Shown here in pieces: positions 53,950-64,000 of a stretch of DNA of 64,000 bases. Numbering within the stretch: position 1 is the stretch's first letter; each line of letters opens with the position of its first letter. Under the pieces are notes generated by a model. That model was given only the letters and a program-made list of their open reading frames with translations, did no database searches and was not told the origin of the DNA. A program made the position numbers and the translations under genes. This DNA comes from Ryuthela nishihirai (lineage: Eukaryota > Arthropoda > Arachnida > Araneae > Heptathelidae). The stretch is taken from positions 44,486,307 to 44,550,306 of the forward strand of contig JAWZYU010000020.1 of assembly GCA_038380435.1 (NCBI GenBank). Direction: 5' to 3'.

Positions 53950-54990
53950 GTAGGGTAAGAGTTAATTCAGTTAGTGGCTCCAAACTTGTAACCTGGTGTT
54001 CTCGGGTTCGAGTACTCACTATTCCTGGTTTAGGATTTTTCTCCGTAACTCTCGCTATGCCCTTTGATGAGCAAGAGGACACCAAATGAGCTTGGAAGGT
54101 ACATCATCCATCGGATGAGACGTTAAGCCGTGGCCCCGTGTGCGGGAGAGCCATACCCTGTGCACGTTAAAGAATACGCTGGATGGCCTTGACGGGAGAC
54201 TACCATCTGTCTCCCAACAGCTGTTCCAGTGGGTCCCCTCCCCCAACCTTCTCTGAGCCTTCGGGGTCCATGTGACCTGGCCATTTAAACCATGGTGTGC
54301 AAAAAAGTGCCGCTCAGAGTAAAACAACCCAACCCAACCTGGTTTAGGATTTTTCTCCGCTAACTCTCGCTATGCCCTTTGATGAGAAAGAGGACACCAA
54401 ATGGGCTTGGAAAGTACATCATCCATCGGACGGGACATTAAGCCGTGGCCCCGTGTGCGGGAGAACCATACCCTGTGCACGTTAAAGAACACGCTGGATG
54501 GCCTTGACGGGAGGCTACCATCTGTCTCCCAACAGCTGTTCCAGTGGGTCCCCTCCCCCAACCTTCTCTGAGCCTTCGGGGTCCATGTGACCTGGCCATT
54601 TAGCCCATGGTGTGCAAAAAAGTGCCGCTCAGAGGTAAAACAACCCAACCTGATTTAGGATTTTCTCCGCTAACTCTCGCTATGCCCTTTGATGAGAAAG
54701 AGGACACCAAATGGGCTTGGAAAGTACATCATCCATCGGATGAGACATTAAGCCGTTGCTCTGTGTGCACAAGAGCTGTATCTTGTGCATGCTAAAAAAA
54801 CTCACTCGATGACCTTAACCGCAAACGTCCATCCGTTTCGTAACAGGTGTCCAGTTGATTCCTTTCTCTTAGAGAACTCTAAGATATTGTACTTAATGTT
54901 CAGGTGTTTGTAACCTGGTCATTTGCCTATTATATGCGCAAAAGGGATCCTCAGAAATAAAAACAGTCCAAACCAAGAACAGCAAATGTT
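53950..54990 (+). mobile_element. SINE-A with triplicated body
   Basis: One diverged tRNA-like head (53955-54025, GGTTCGAGTACTC as B box) is followed by three head-to-tail bodies, each opening with GGTTTAGGATTTTTCTCCG or its close variant (54029, 54341, 54651) and AACTCTCGCTATGCCCTTTG. In bodies 1 and 2 the left ~90 bp is the diverged type and the rest (from AAGCCGTGGCCCCGTGTGCG) is nearly consensus SINE-A. Body 3 is diverged throughout. The array is a mosaic of an old and a young SINE. Confidence 0.85.
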
Positions 54991-55619
54991 TTTCTTCAAT
55001 GCATCTCCTACTTTTGATTGCCCAAAATTTCTTTAGTATTGAAGTCTTCTGCCTCCGCTTACAACATCCTCCTCTACATCTTTCATCGATTCCTCTGTCC
55101 CATCTCTATTTATACGAAGACATCTCTCCATGCATGCATCTCTTTTTCCTCCCTCTTCCATGACCAACTCTATGTTGTCGTTCCAGCATTGATTCCCTTG
55201 TCCTTCTGTTTTCCCACGGAGCCAACTAATTCAGAGATCCGTGACAGAGAGCAACTTGTACCGCTTGACTGCTAAAAATACCCTCATGACTACCGCTGGA
55301 AGATGTAACTATCGAACCACGGCTAGCTAAATCGTCATGCTACAACAGCTAAAGTATTCACACTCGATACGTTTAGGAGAAAGTTCTAGGAAGTGAATAT
55401 CTTTATTTTCACATCTCTAGTCACTAAAGGTATTGAAATTGTTTTAGTCGTAATTCAATTAAATAATGGTAAAAATTTGCGTTTGAATTTGTATGATCTT
55501 CATGAAACAGAATTGAAATATTGGATTTTAAAAGCATTATAATGTTAAAGCATTGTGATTAAGTAAAATTCCAATCAATGATGAATTCACAGATTACCTA
55601 CTGATCTATAATTCAAGAA
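54991..55619. other. Unassigned, with a C/T-rich stretch
   Basis: About 55030-55240 is pyrimidine-rich (CTCCGCTTACAACATCCTCC ...). An 85-codon frame there is not recognised. The rest is AT-rich. Confidence 0.3.
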
Positions 55620-56310
55620 ATAATTTTCTGGAAAAAATGAGTTTCGGCGATGAGTGGGAAGAAAATGAGTTTCGGCGATGAGTGGCGGAAAATGAGTTTC
55701 GCAAATGAGTGTTGAGAAAATGAACTTTGCAGAGGAGTGTTGAAGAAATGAGTTTCGCCGATGAGTGGGAAGAAAATGAGTTTTGGTGATGACTGGGAAG
55801 AAAACGAGTTTCGCAGAGGAGTGTTGAAAAAATGAGTTTCGGTGATGATTGGGAAGAAAACGAGTTTCGCAGAGGAGTGTTGAAAAAATGAGTTTCGGTG
55901 ATGATTGGGAAGAAAACGAGTTTCGCAGAGGAGTGTTGAAAAAATGAGTTTCGCAGAGGAGTGTTGAAAAAATGAGTTTCGCAGAGGAGTGTTGAAAAAA
56001 TGAGTTTCGCCGATGAGTGGAGAAAATGAATTTCGTATATGAGTGTGGAAAAATGAGTTTCGCAGATGAGTATTGAAGAAATGAATTTCGCGATGAGTGC
56101 GGAAAAATGAGTTTCGCTGATGAGTGGGCAAAAATTAATGAATTTCACCGATGAGTGTGAAAAAAATGAGTTTAGCTAATGCTTGGGGGAAAATAAGTTT
56201 CACAGATGGATGTGGGAAAATAAGTTTCACAGATGGATGTGGGAAAATTAATTTCACAGATGAGTGGGGGGAAATGGGTTTGACAGACGAGGGGGCGAAA
56301 CTAATTTTTT
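55620..56310. repeat. ~28-bp tandem array (ATGAGTTTCGC)
   Basis: The unit is AAAATGAGTTTCGCAGAGGA then GTGTTGAA, alternating with a GGTGATGATTGGGAAG-type unit. A 57-bp pair (ATGAGTTTCGGTGATGATTG plus AACGAGTTTCGCAGAGGAG) is repeated two to three times at 55830-55945. Units become divergent towards both ends (TAAGTTTCACAGATGGATGT on the right). Long minus-strand frames across it (HFFNTPLRNSF repeats) are artefacts. Confidence 0.9.
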
Positions 56311-57082
56311 CCACGAGACTATTTCTTAACTAATATTTGATGCCTAAATCCAAGAGTTCCTTTATCTAACATTATCAGTAAAATGTCCAGATCTCGAAAA
56401 AAATAAACGTGGGGGGAGGGCGTGTTAAGTGATTCAAATGAAAAGAGAGGAAATGAGATTGAGCCGTAATCCTGTTCTGGTATAAAAGATTTTCCTCCAT
56501 TTTAGTGGCCTTTAAGAACTATTTTAAAAAGTATATGCAATAATTTCTTCTATAACATTTTCTTCGCTTCACTTCCAGTTACTAGCATTCTCAAAGAAGA
56601 GGCCATGGCCCCATTGGAGTTGGCCCTGGTACAATTCAACCAGAAGTAGCTTCATAACGTCCTGAAACTTTTGACATCACTTAGAAAACAGAGCAAATAT
56701 GTTATTTAATAAGAGATAAGAACAGCAAAAATTTCCCCCAAAAGGCTTTTTTTTATTAATGTTGTTGTTTAACCACTCACAATATACAACTCCCGATAAT
56801 CTCATTCTTATAGTAGTCAGTAAAAGGAATTTTTTTCGAACTTTTAGGAAGAAAGGATCCACAAGGTGCATGTAACATGTGACAATAGAAAGTGAACGCG
56901 TTTTGCACTTTGAAGGTCACAAAGGTTTATTGTTTCTTTATTTTCATTACGTTTATTAATGTTTATTTTTTTCAGTAAAGTTCTAGTGTATTGGAAATTC
57001 CAGAAAACTTTCTGCTTTCACACCTTCTGCTAGACAACGCTAATAACAAATGTCTTATTTCAGCAAGATGGTGTAAGTTTTG
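56311..57082. other. Unassigned stretch
   Basis: AT-rich; nothing recognised. Confidence 0.3.
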
Positions 57083-57450
57083 TTATGTTGTTTTTACTTC
57101 TAAGCAGCACTTTTTTTGCACACAATATCCTAAATGGCAAGGTCACGTCGATACCAAGGACTCAAAGAAGGTTGGCAAAGAAGGTATCCAATGAATAGTT
57201 GAGGGACCAATCGGAGCCCCCCACAAAGGCCAAATGTGTTCTTTAACGTGCACAGAGTAAGGCTCTCCTATACAGGGCTTAAACCTTCCAGCTGACGGAA
57301 GACCGCCTTTCCAAGCCCAACGGTTGTCTCTTTCTCACGAAGGAAGAACGGGAATTAACAGAGGAAATTCTCAACGCAGTTCAGTTGGGATTCGAACCTG
57401 GGAACTGCAGATTATGAAGCGCTATCGGCTAAGCCAAACCCCGCCCCACA
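57083..57450 (-). mobile_element. SINE-A, old copy
   Basis: The tail is at 57085 (TTGTTTTTACTTCTAAGCAG) and the head at 57380-57447 (GGGATTCGAACCTGGGAACT, ending AAACCCCGCCCC). Several small deletions are present. Confidence 0.78.
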
Positions 57451-57534
57451 AGATGTGAGCTTACCTAGTTATATTGCTATCTTTACGTAAGTTTCCTGAA
57501 TCATAAGTATGTTACTCAGTGGATTAGATCGGGT

Positions 57535-57765
57535 AAACCAATGTGCCGGGCATCTTCTCCAGACTTCTCGCCGATGGACTTCTTCCTGTTTTGATTCATC
57601 AGATGAGGTTTACCGGCCATCATTACCTGAGGGACGAGATGATTGCAGCTATTGCTAGTATTAGGCCTGATAGATTGCAGCGAGTGTGGGACGAAATCGA
57701 TTACCGCTAGGATGTCTGCAATCTCAGTGCGGGTAGGCACATGGAGCTGTTGTAATTGGGCCAAT
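57535..57765 (+). pseudogene. DDE transposase C-terminal scrap
   Basis: One frame has SPDFSPMDFFLF. A shifted frame then has DEMIAAIASIRPDRLQRVWD, EIDYR, stop, DVCNLSAGRHMELL. The pattern SPD-P-DFFLWG ... RVWxElxYRLDVC ... HxE is the C-terminus of a family of Tc1/mariner-type transposases common in arthropods. No inverted repeats were found around it. Confidence 0.65.
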
Positions 57766-58015
57766 AAAATCTGAGGATTCTAGCTATATGTATTTGATAG
57801 TGTTTTTGTACAATGCTTTATTAAGTTGTCTTCAAGTTGCAAATTATGAACCTGAGTTTTCCAAAAATTATCAACGCTATTAACAGCGATTCATCAAATG
57901 CCGTTGAAAGTTCATCTAATATTACTGCAGAGTTCCTTCAACAATTATCATTATTAAATAGCATTAAAATCATATGTTTTTAATATTAATCATATTGTGC
58001 ACCAATTTACCAATA
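57766..58015. other. Unassigned AT-rich spacer
   Basis: No feature recognised. Confidence 0.3.
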
Positions 58016-58310
58016 TAACGGCTACAATAAAGATGATGCAGAACATGTGAACAAAGGTGGTGCATAGCATATGGGCAAAGAAGACCATACATAACATACG
58101 GCAAAATAGATCATACGTAGCATATGAGCAAAGAAGACATAGCATGTGAGAAACGTTTTTCACAGTATGTGGACAATAACGCTTATGCATAGCATATGGG
58201 CAAAGAAAAGTCATACTGTACATAGCATGCGAGGCACGTCATTCATAGTATTTAGACAAAGAAGGTCATGAGTATCACATGGGCAAAGAAGCAATGCATA
58301 CCATGTGATT
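58016..58310. repeat. Degenerate ~30-bp tandem repeat (AGCATATGGGCAAAGAAG)
   Basis: Phrases GCATAGCATATGGGCAAAGA, CGTAGCATATGAGCAAAGAA, CATAGCATATGGGCAAAGAA and AGTATCACATGGGCAAAGAA recur at about 25-35-base intervals or multiples. The minus-strand Cys/Met-rich frame over it is a by-product. Confidence 0.7.
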
Positions 58311-58603
58311 CAGTACACGAACAGTTTTCTCAGTTCGCATAATAATACATCCCACTCGTGATAGTTGTTAACTATACAGTGAAATCCCTTTTCTAGAGAT
58401 CCAGATTTTACGGACGTCATCTGTCCTCCCAGAGACAAACCAGTTTGATCTGCTTTTGTTCAGTGTAAGTCACATTTCTCTCTTAAATTTTTTTTGGGCT
58501 TCCTACAAAGGTTCCTCATAGGAAACATATAAAGATACCGTAAGATTCATATCTGGAAAACGCTAAAAAGCCTTGGAAGATTACCTGGATGGCATCATAA
58601 TTT

Positions 58604-59137
58604 GTCCACTTTGGTCATTCGTTTATTACTCATTCGTTTCTACTACGGGTGGACGACGAACCTAAGGGTGAATTTTGTGACACCGTTTTAATTATTAAAC
58701 ATATTTTAACCGAATGTGCATGTTTTAATCTCGAACGTCGTTTATATTTTAGCTTTCATAATCTTATATCCGAGCCTCTTACACTAGGACATCTTTTGCC
58801 TGATCATTGTATTTTACCATCAGTTTTTTCCTTTTTAAAACATTGTGGCTATTTTACTAGACATTGATTTTTACCTTGTATTTTCTATGTCTCATCCGGG
58901 TCTCTTACACCTGGCTACTTTTATGTTTCTAAGTATAACATATATATACATTTGTTCATTGTTGTCCAATGTGTTCCATTTTATTGTTTTGCATTTTTTG
59001 TGTGGGTTTTTTAGTTTATTTTTAAATTTGTTTAAGGGTAACACGACTTTTATCATTTTTTATGGACATTCGTTTGGCGCATTATAGCCTTAGATGCTAA
59101 TGCGCCATAAAATCCTAAACAACCAACCAAACAACCA
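58604..59137 (+). mobile_element. Jockey-like LINE copy 2, 5'-truncated
   Basis: Same family as 15524-16303. FCDTVLIIKHILTECACFNL and SEPLTLGHLLPD are readable, but the first Cys of the knuckle is lost (GEFC). The 3' UTR ends GCGCCATAAAATCCTAAACA then ACCAACCAAACAACC. GCATCATAATTT (58592-58603) and GCATCATAAATT (59138-59149) form the TSD. This copy is truncated further into the C-terminus than copy 1. Confidence 0.87.
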
Positions 59138-59189
59138 GCATCATAAATTGCATTGTGTCTATATCTGATCCTGTAGTGCAGTCTTATTA

Positions 59190-60628
59190 TACTACATGAA
59201 AAAAAATGCAACACTTGCAAGAAGTTATGCAAATGTGACGAAATTTTGAGAAAGGAGGTAGTATATGGAAATGCAAGGAAATGATTAAGTTTGCAGGAAC
59301 GATTGAAACGATTGAACAGGTGCGAGCTGACGTCACAGGTGAGGAGGAGCAGTCAAACATAGATAAAGGCAACCAAAGCTCCCTGGAGGGCAAACCGTTG
59401 TGTAAATTGTTCTAAACCGCTAAAGATACCCTTACGCAGACGTCGACAGCAGTTCCAACAGTTAACAGAATTTGAGCGTGGAAGAATCATACCCTTTAGA
59501 GAAGCTAGTCTGTCGTAAAGAGATGCGGCCAACGCTGTTGGCCTCAATTCCAGCACCTTCGTACACATATGGCGAGAGCGTTTCAAGAAGGATCCAGCAC
59601 ACTCCGACAAGGATCAGGAAGACGACACGTATGACCACGGAGCGAGAGGACCGCCATTTGCGATGAATGGCATTGCGTGCCAGATTCGCGACTACAACGC
59701 AACTGCAAAGGGACTGACAATAGGTAACACATCGAATACCTAGCAGGCGGACAGTAAACAACAGGTTTTTACAGTTTTCATTGCGAGCCTATTGTCCGGC
59801 ACTGCGTTTTCCCCTCACTTCTGCCCACATGCATGCACGTCTTCAGTGGTGTCGCCTCAGACAGACCTGGAACGAACAAGAGTGGAGTACCGTGGTGTTT
59901 AGTGACGAATATAGTTTTTATCTTGGTCATTACGACGATAGATAACGCGTTCGCCGTCATCCAGGAGAAAGGAACGCCACCCAGTGCATGCGACATCATC
60001 ACACTGCTCCAGCACCTAGTGTCTTGGTGTGGGGTGATATTAGTCAGACATCTCGGTCAGAACTGGTCATCATGATGGAATCTTTAACTGCCCAACGATA
60101 TGTTACCAACATTTTGCAACCAGTAGCTATCCCATTTGTTCAGCAGCATGAAACCTTTTACCCGCAAGATAATGCCCATCACCACACAGCTCGCATTAAT
60201 CTGTAGTATCTACACAAGCAAAACGTTCAAGTACTACCATGGCCAACACGTTCGCCGGACCTTTCACCTATTGAACACGTCTGGGACATGATGGGCTAAC
60301 AGCTCCAACAACACCCAAGAGGTGCGCCAACCACTGTCGCTGATATGGAAGAGCAACTTCACGCTATTTGGCGTTCTATCCCTCAGGAGGACATTATAGA
60401 GCTGTACGATAACCTTCCCCGCCTTGTTCATGAACGCATTGCTGCGTTCATGAACGCCTTGTTCATGAACGTTCAACATCATACTAATTATACCACTTTA
60501 CCAGGTAGGTAAAGTGGTAATTTTCCATATTTGTTTTATAATGTAATCAATCGCACATCTCATTGTATGCTAACAGGCATACATGAGATTAATCCTTCTA
60601 GGTTTTGAAATTTTTTTTTCCTGTAGTG
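59190..60628 (+). mobile_element. Tc1-like element 3, broken
   Basis: Ends TACTACATGAAAAAAAATG and (minus strand) CACTACAGGAAAAAAAAAT are flanked by TA (59188-59189 and 60629-60630). At about 1.44 kb it is a normal full length. Confidence 0.87.
59440..60500 (+). pseudogene. Tc1-like transposase (DD34E), inactivated
   Basis: The N-terminal domain reads RRQQFQQLTEFERGRIIPFR then EASLS, stop, RDAANAVGLNSST, a Tc1 helix-turn-helix. The first catalytic Asp is in VVFSDEYSF (about 59891-59917), the second in YPQDNAHHHTARI (about 60160-60198) and the Glu in SPDLSPIEHVWD (about 60253-60288), 34 residues after the second Asp. At least three in-frame stops and several frameshifts are present. It belongs to the classical Tc1 spacing group, unlike the other two elements here. 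Confidence 0.85.
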
Positions 60629-60639
60629 TATGAACACTT

Positions 60640-61017
60640 TCGTGCATTTAGGGAAATTATAAAAAGGAAGCAGCGCCAGCAAAAGGCTCAAAGTTCAAAA
60701 CATTTTTGAAGCCTGTTGCTGCTCCTCTCAAATCTCCCCTACTACAACCAAAGAAGAAGCCAAGGGAGCATGAAAATCAAAAAAAATATTCCTCTCAGAG
60801 GTAAAACAACCAACCAAAAAATATTAACTCCTCAGACTCAGATTAAATGTTTATTTTCTGTTTAGTGTACTATATTGTCCATATTAATGTTTTTGTTCTT
60901 ATTGCAGATATCAGATGCATGCATTAGTCTTTAATGGCGTTTCTTATATACGGCATTGGTTATTACAAGATATAGTCACATACACTTTCCATCACCATAG
61001 AAACATTCGGATTTAAC
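60640..61017. other. Spacer with a SINE-A tail scrap
   Basis: A short SINE-A 3' end (ATTCCTCTCAGAGGTAAAAC then AACCAACC, about 60787-60815) stands alone. The surrounding 50 bp recur at about 61370-61425. Confidence 0.55.
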
Positions 61018-61408
61018 AGTGGGAGGAGTTTGCCTCAGTCGTTCGCGCGCCAGACTCGTAATCAACAATTCCTAGAATTTAGTCTCAACTGCACCAGGGT
61101 TTAGATTTATCTCCGCTAACACCCACCCTGCCCTCTGTGATAAAGGGAACGCCGATGGATTTCAGAATGCCGCCCTCCTTTGAAGATGACCGTCCTCCCT
61201 GAAAGAAGGGACGTTAAGCCCCCTGTACAGGAGAGCCAGTAAAGAACACTCTGGGTGGTTTTAACGGAAGGCTTCAATCCGTCTCCTAACAGCTATAAGG
61301 TGGATCCCCCTCCCCTACCATCTCTGAGCCTTCGGGTCTTTCTGACCTGGCATTTAGCCCAGTGTATGCAAAAAAAATATTCCTCTCAGAGGTAAAACAA
61401 CCAACCAA
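61018..61408 (+). mobile_element. SINE-A, old copy
   Basis: Head remnant GTGGGAGGAGTTTGCCTCAG then TCGTTCGCGCGCCAGAC. The body carries an extra ~30-bp duplication around CCGCCCTCC/CCGTCCTCC (61170-61205). The tail AGGTAAAACAACCAACC is a sub-variant lacking one C. Confidence 0.78.
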
Positions 61409-61619
61409 AAAATATTAACTGTTAATTTGCATTGATTAACATTGGAAAATCCTTTTAAGTGTTTCTACCTATTTTCAATATGAGGAGTTATGTGTGGGGA
61501 GAACTGTCATGTCCACGTAATTTTCTTACATGGCCAAGACTTCATGGGCTTCGGGACGACATTAGATTAGGCTCCATTTTAATAGTGACATTTTCTACTG
61601 CTTCCATTTTTGTGTCCAG

Positions 61620-62045
61620 TTCAACGAAGAGTTCGGCCGCAGCCCCCGAACTTTCCAGATTGAGCCTGGAACCCCAGATGGCAGAGGAACTACGTGACAT
61701 GCCTGGTAAACAATGTTGGCCGGAGGGGAGCTGAGATTCGCACCTCGGCTACTCTGGACAATCCCGTACAGCCACGCATGAGCATAGGTGACCTCCACAA
61801 GGGGGGCCAGCAAAAAAGGACAAGAAAGTATTTGGCGAAAACAGGCAGTCTTTTCTTCGTGTCCGGGCTGTGTGGTCGACAGCAATGATCCTCTCCAGTG
61901 AGCAGAGCCCCGAAGTGCGAACAGTGTATGTGCGGGGGAAGCGCTAAGCAGACCGGGCTCCCATCAACTTGGAGCGCAGCGGCCCAGTGATTGCCTTCCC
62001 AAGGGACTCCTGACTTGACGAGGTAAGGGGGAAATCTGGTTCCGC
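61620..62045 (+). other. GC-rich single-copy island with donor-like end
   Basis: Composition shifts sharply to GC-rich and CpG-containing from about 61625 to 62035 and matches no repeat in the window. On the plus strand it ends TTGACGAG followed by GTAAGG, a good 5' splice-site match. The open frames on either strand (under 100 codons) resemble nothing known to me. An untranslated first exon and promoter of a plus-strand gene is one reading; it is not established. Confidence 0.28.
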
Positions 62046-62398
62046 ATTTTTTTTTTCACTCGAATGTATTTCTGTGAACGGCCATCAAGGTGAATATAGT
62101 GGAACCGTCTTAACTGTTAAGGACTGTTAGAGTCACGAGCAAGTAGCTCTGCATCATGAACTGTTGATTAATGACTGTTGATTAATAAACTTACAAAGTT
62201 ACAAGTTCCCTTAATTATACCCTTTAGAGATACAGTTTAAAGGACTGAACTCCTTCCTGAAACGTTTACAAAGTTCCCTTAATTGAAAAAGGCCATGCTA
62301 GAAGCATTGCTGAATCTGTCACAAAAGTGGGAACTTCATATATGTAGAATGTTTGAAAGTAATTTTGTTAATAAATGTGTATTTTATTGTTAACTGAA
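62046..62398. other. Unassigned stretch
   Basis: Short direct repeats (GACTGTTGATTAAT at about 62157 and 62173) and otherwise AT-rich sequence. Confidence 0.3.
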
Positions 62399-62529
62399 AC
62401 TGATCTGGCAACCTTCGTGTCACGTGACACGAAGGTTGCCAGATCACTAATTTCTAAAAGAATCGTTGCCAGATATTTTTTCCGAATTCTGTAATCAACC
62501 ATAGTGTTCGGATATTTTTTGAGCGACTG
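62399..62529. mobile_element. Palindromic MITE copy 6, half element
   Basis: It starts inside the left arm (TGATCTGGCAACCTTCGTGT), passes the palindromic centre and runs through a complete right arm to GAGCGACTG, followed by TA. The left terminus is missing. Confidence 0.88.
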
Positions 62530-62559
62530 TACAAAAGTCATATAAACATACATTATATA

Positions 62560-63900
62560 TAGTGTATGTACTCCGAATTGTATATATACTATATATATAC
62601 ATCACTTTACAGACTCTGTGCTTTCAAAATCCTTATCAATTATTACTATGCATGCATATAACACATCAACGTATGTTTTATTAACACAATAACGTTTCAA
62701 CTTATACTCTGTACCCAGAACGTAATATAAATTTACATTCCATGAACACAATACATTATCAACACACTATACAAACAACTCAATAAACATACATTCTATC
62801 TACACTACATAGCATACACTCTACAAACACTACACAATATACACTCTACAAACACTGCACAATATACACTCTACAAACACTACACAATATACACTCTACA
62901 AACATTACACAATATACACTCTACAAACACTACACAATATACACTCTACAAACACTACACAATATACACTCTACCCATTTAACAAAATATCAACATACAT
63001 TCTATTCTCGCAATACTTCACACTATCTACGCAAACATGCACTCTAATGCACACAACACAATAAGCACTCTATTCACACAATATATCCAACGAAACACTC
63101 TATAAGTACAGCATATTCATAGACATATAGAGCGAACAATCTATACATACAGCAAAGTATCAACACATGCTTTATGCACACAACACATGCTTTATGCACA
63201 CAATCTAAATTCTATGCACACAATGCATCAACACAAACCCTGTGCAAATAAGTCATCATTACACTTTACACCACAACAGTTTCGACAAGCAATTAAACTC
63301 TATATACAGAATAAAATTGTAATATACAATAGACAAAGTATCAAAATATACCTTGCACTAAATATATATTACACCACACAAAATATTAACACATGTTACA
63401 TGCACACAATATCAATACATTACGTGCATATAACACAATATACATTTCCAATATAATGTATATCAGCATAAATTCAGCAGACACAATAACGACGTGCATC
63501 CCATACACATGATACAATATCTATATATACATTGTGTGAACATAAAAGCTTCAATGTTCATTCTATACACAAAACACAGTATCGACATATATTCCAAGCA
63601 CTCATCACAATTAACATTCTACACACATCACATTATACACTCTACATACACATCACAATAAACACTCTACATACACATCACAATAAATACTCTACATACA
63701 CATCAAAATAAACACTCTTTACGGAACATTAAAATTCACTCTATGCATCTCAATACACATCAAGAAAAAGTCTACAGATACCTATTACCATACACTTTAT
63801 CTGCATAACTCGATATTTCCATGTAATGCATTTAACACGTACACTCTTAAAGCATCCTTACCACACATAATACTCATTACACATTTTATCCCTCCTTTAA
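62560..63900. repeat. G-poor ~25-bp satellite with homogenised islands
   Basis: The plus strand is almost G-free. Phrases of the type ACACAATATACACTCTACAAA recur throughout. Two homogenised islands with 25-bp periods stand out: about 62806-62970 (ACACTCTACAAACACTACAC then AATAT, six copies) and 63625-63715 (ACACTCTACATACACATCAC then AATAA, four copies). The rest is the same pattern, degenerate. A (TA)n stretch opens the region (about 62570-62600). Confidence 0.85.
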
Positions 63901-64000
63901 CCTCATCATTTTTCACTTAGAAAGGTCTCTAACGAATCAAAGCAATTATGCCAATATGCCAATAGCACACGATCCGATTCCGATAAATCACATTCTTTTC

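Noticed and set aside
55606..56148. Minus-strand frames of 172-180 codons with HFFNTPLRNSF repeats
   Set aside because: They read across the 28-bp array in two frames with related peptides; not a gene.
58375..58520. Possible pogo-like end CAGTGAAATCCCTTTTCTAG
   Set aside because: No matching inverted end or coding remnant was found nearby.
1..64000. Possible CRISPR arrays among the regular repeats
   Set aside because: The repeats are head-to-tail without unique spacers of constant length, and the context (introns, SINEs, LINEs) is animal.
5130..64000. Upstream (N-terminal) exons of the channel on the minus strand
   Set aside because: No frame ending in phase 1 with a donor and plausible N-terminal sequence was identified. 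The GC-rich islands are candidates only by composition.

Overview
This is a gene-poor, AT-rich piece of a large animal genome, almost certainly arthropod. Chelicerate (spider-like) is my best guess from the transposon mix, but that is a weak inference. Only one segment is convincingly host protein-coding: a 490-nt exon on the minus strand (4569-5058). It encodes the cytoplasmic N-terminus and the start of domain I of an L-type (Cav1) voltage-gated calcium channel alpha-1 subunit. It has a good U2-type acceptor upstream. Its donor is not GT but ATATCCTT, the 5' splice site of a minor-spliceosome (U12, AT-AC) intron. The next coding exon would lie below position 1, outside the window. Everything right of 5058 is either an upstream intron or 5' flank of this gene, or unrelated intergenic DNA; I could not find another channel exon.

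Nearly all the rest is repeats. One ~380-bp tRNA-derived SINE (here SINE-A: Met-tRNA-like head with CGT at the anticodon position, pol III A and B boxes, ACAACCCAACC-type 3' end) is present about 40 times in all ages and both orientations, roughly a fifth of the sequence. Many copies have clear target-site duplications (TSDs), so ends can be fixed to the base. A second SINE (SINE-B, Ser/Leu-tRNA-like head, AT-rich tail) has three copies. Likely mobilisers are seen only as 5'-truncated LINE ends: two copies of a jockey-like LINE whose 3' tail resembles that of SINE-A, one RTE-like ORF2 remnant, and one further ORF2 C-terminal scrap.

DNA transposons: three dead Tc1-like elements (23.3-24.8, 49.8-51.0 and 59.2-60.6 kb), a fourth transposase scrap (57.5 kb), a Tigger/pogo-like remnant (14.0-14.9 kb), a hAT-like element with 8-bp TSD inside a SINE (20.5-21.0 kb), another short element with 8-bp TSD (38.6-38.8 kb), six copies of a near-palindromic MITE with CAGTCGCTC ends, and two copies of a long-inverted-repeat element.

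Tandem repeats form a third layer: a perfect 36-bp array within an old degenerate satellite (1.6-3.6 kb), a 29-bp array that grew out of a SINE-A tail (30.2-30.9 kb), a 54/55-bp array with higher-order structure (32.1-34.6 kb), a ~65-bp degenerate satellite (41.8-45.0 kb), a ~28-bp array (55.6-56.3 kb), a ~30-bp array (58.0-58.3 kb) and a G-poor ~25-bp satellite (62.6-63.9 kb). Long open frames over the arrays and the recurring 60-100 aa frames over SINE-A are not genes.

I did not find a clear new genetic system. The most rewarding observations are the channel exon with its AT-AC intron and altered calmodulin-binding motif, the minisatellite born inside a SINE, the SINE/LINE tail match, and repeated local palindromes that look like template-switch events.
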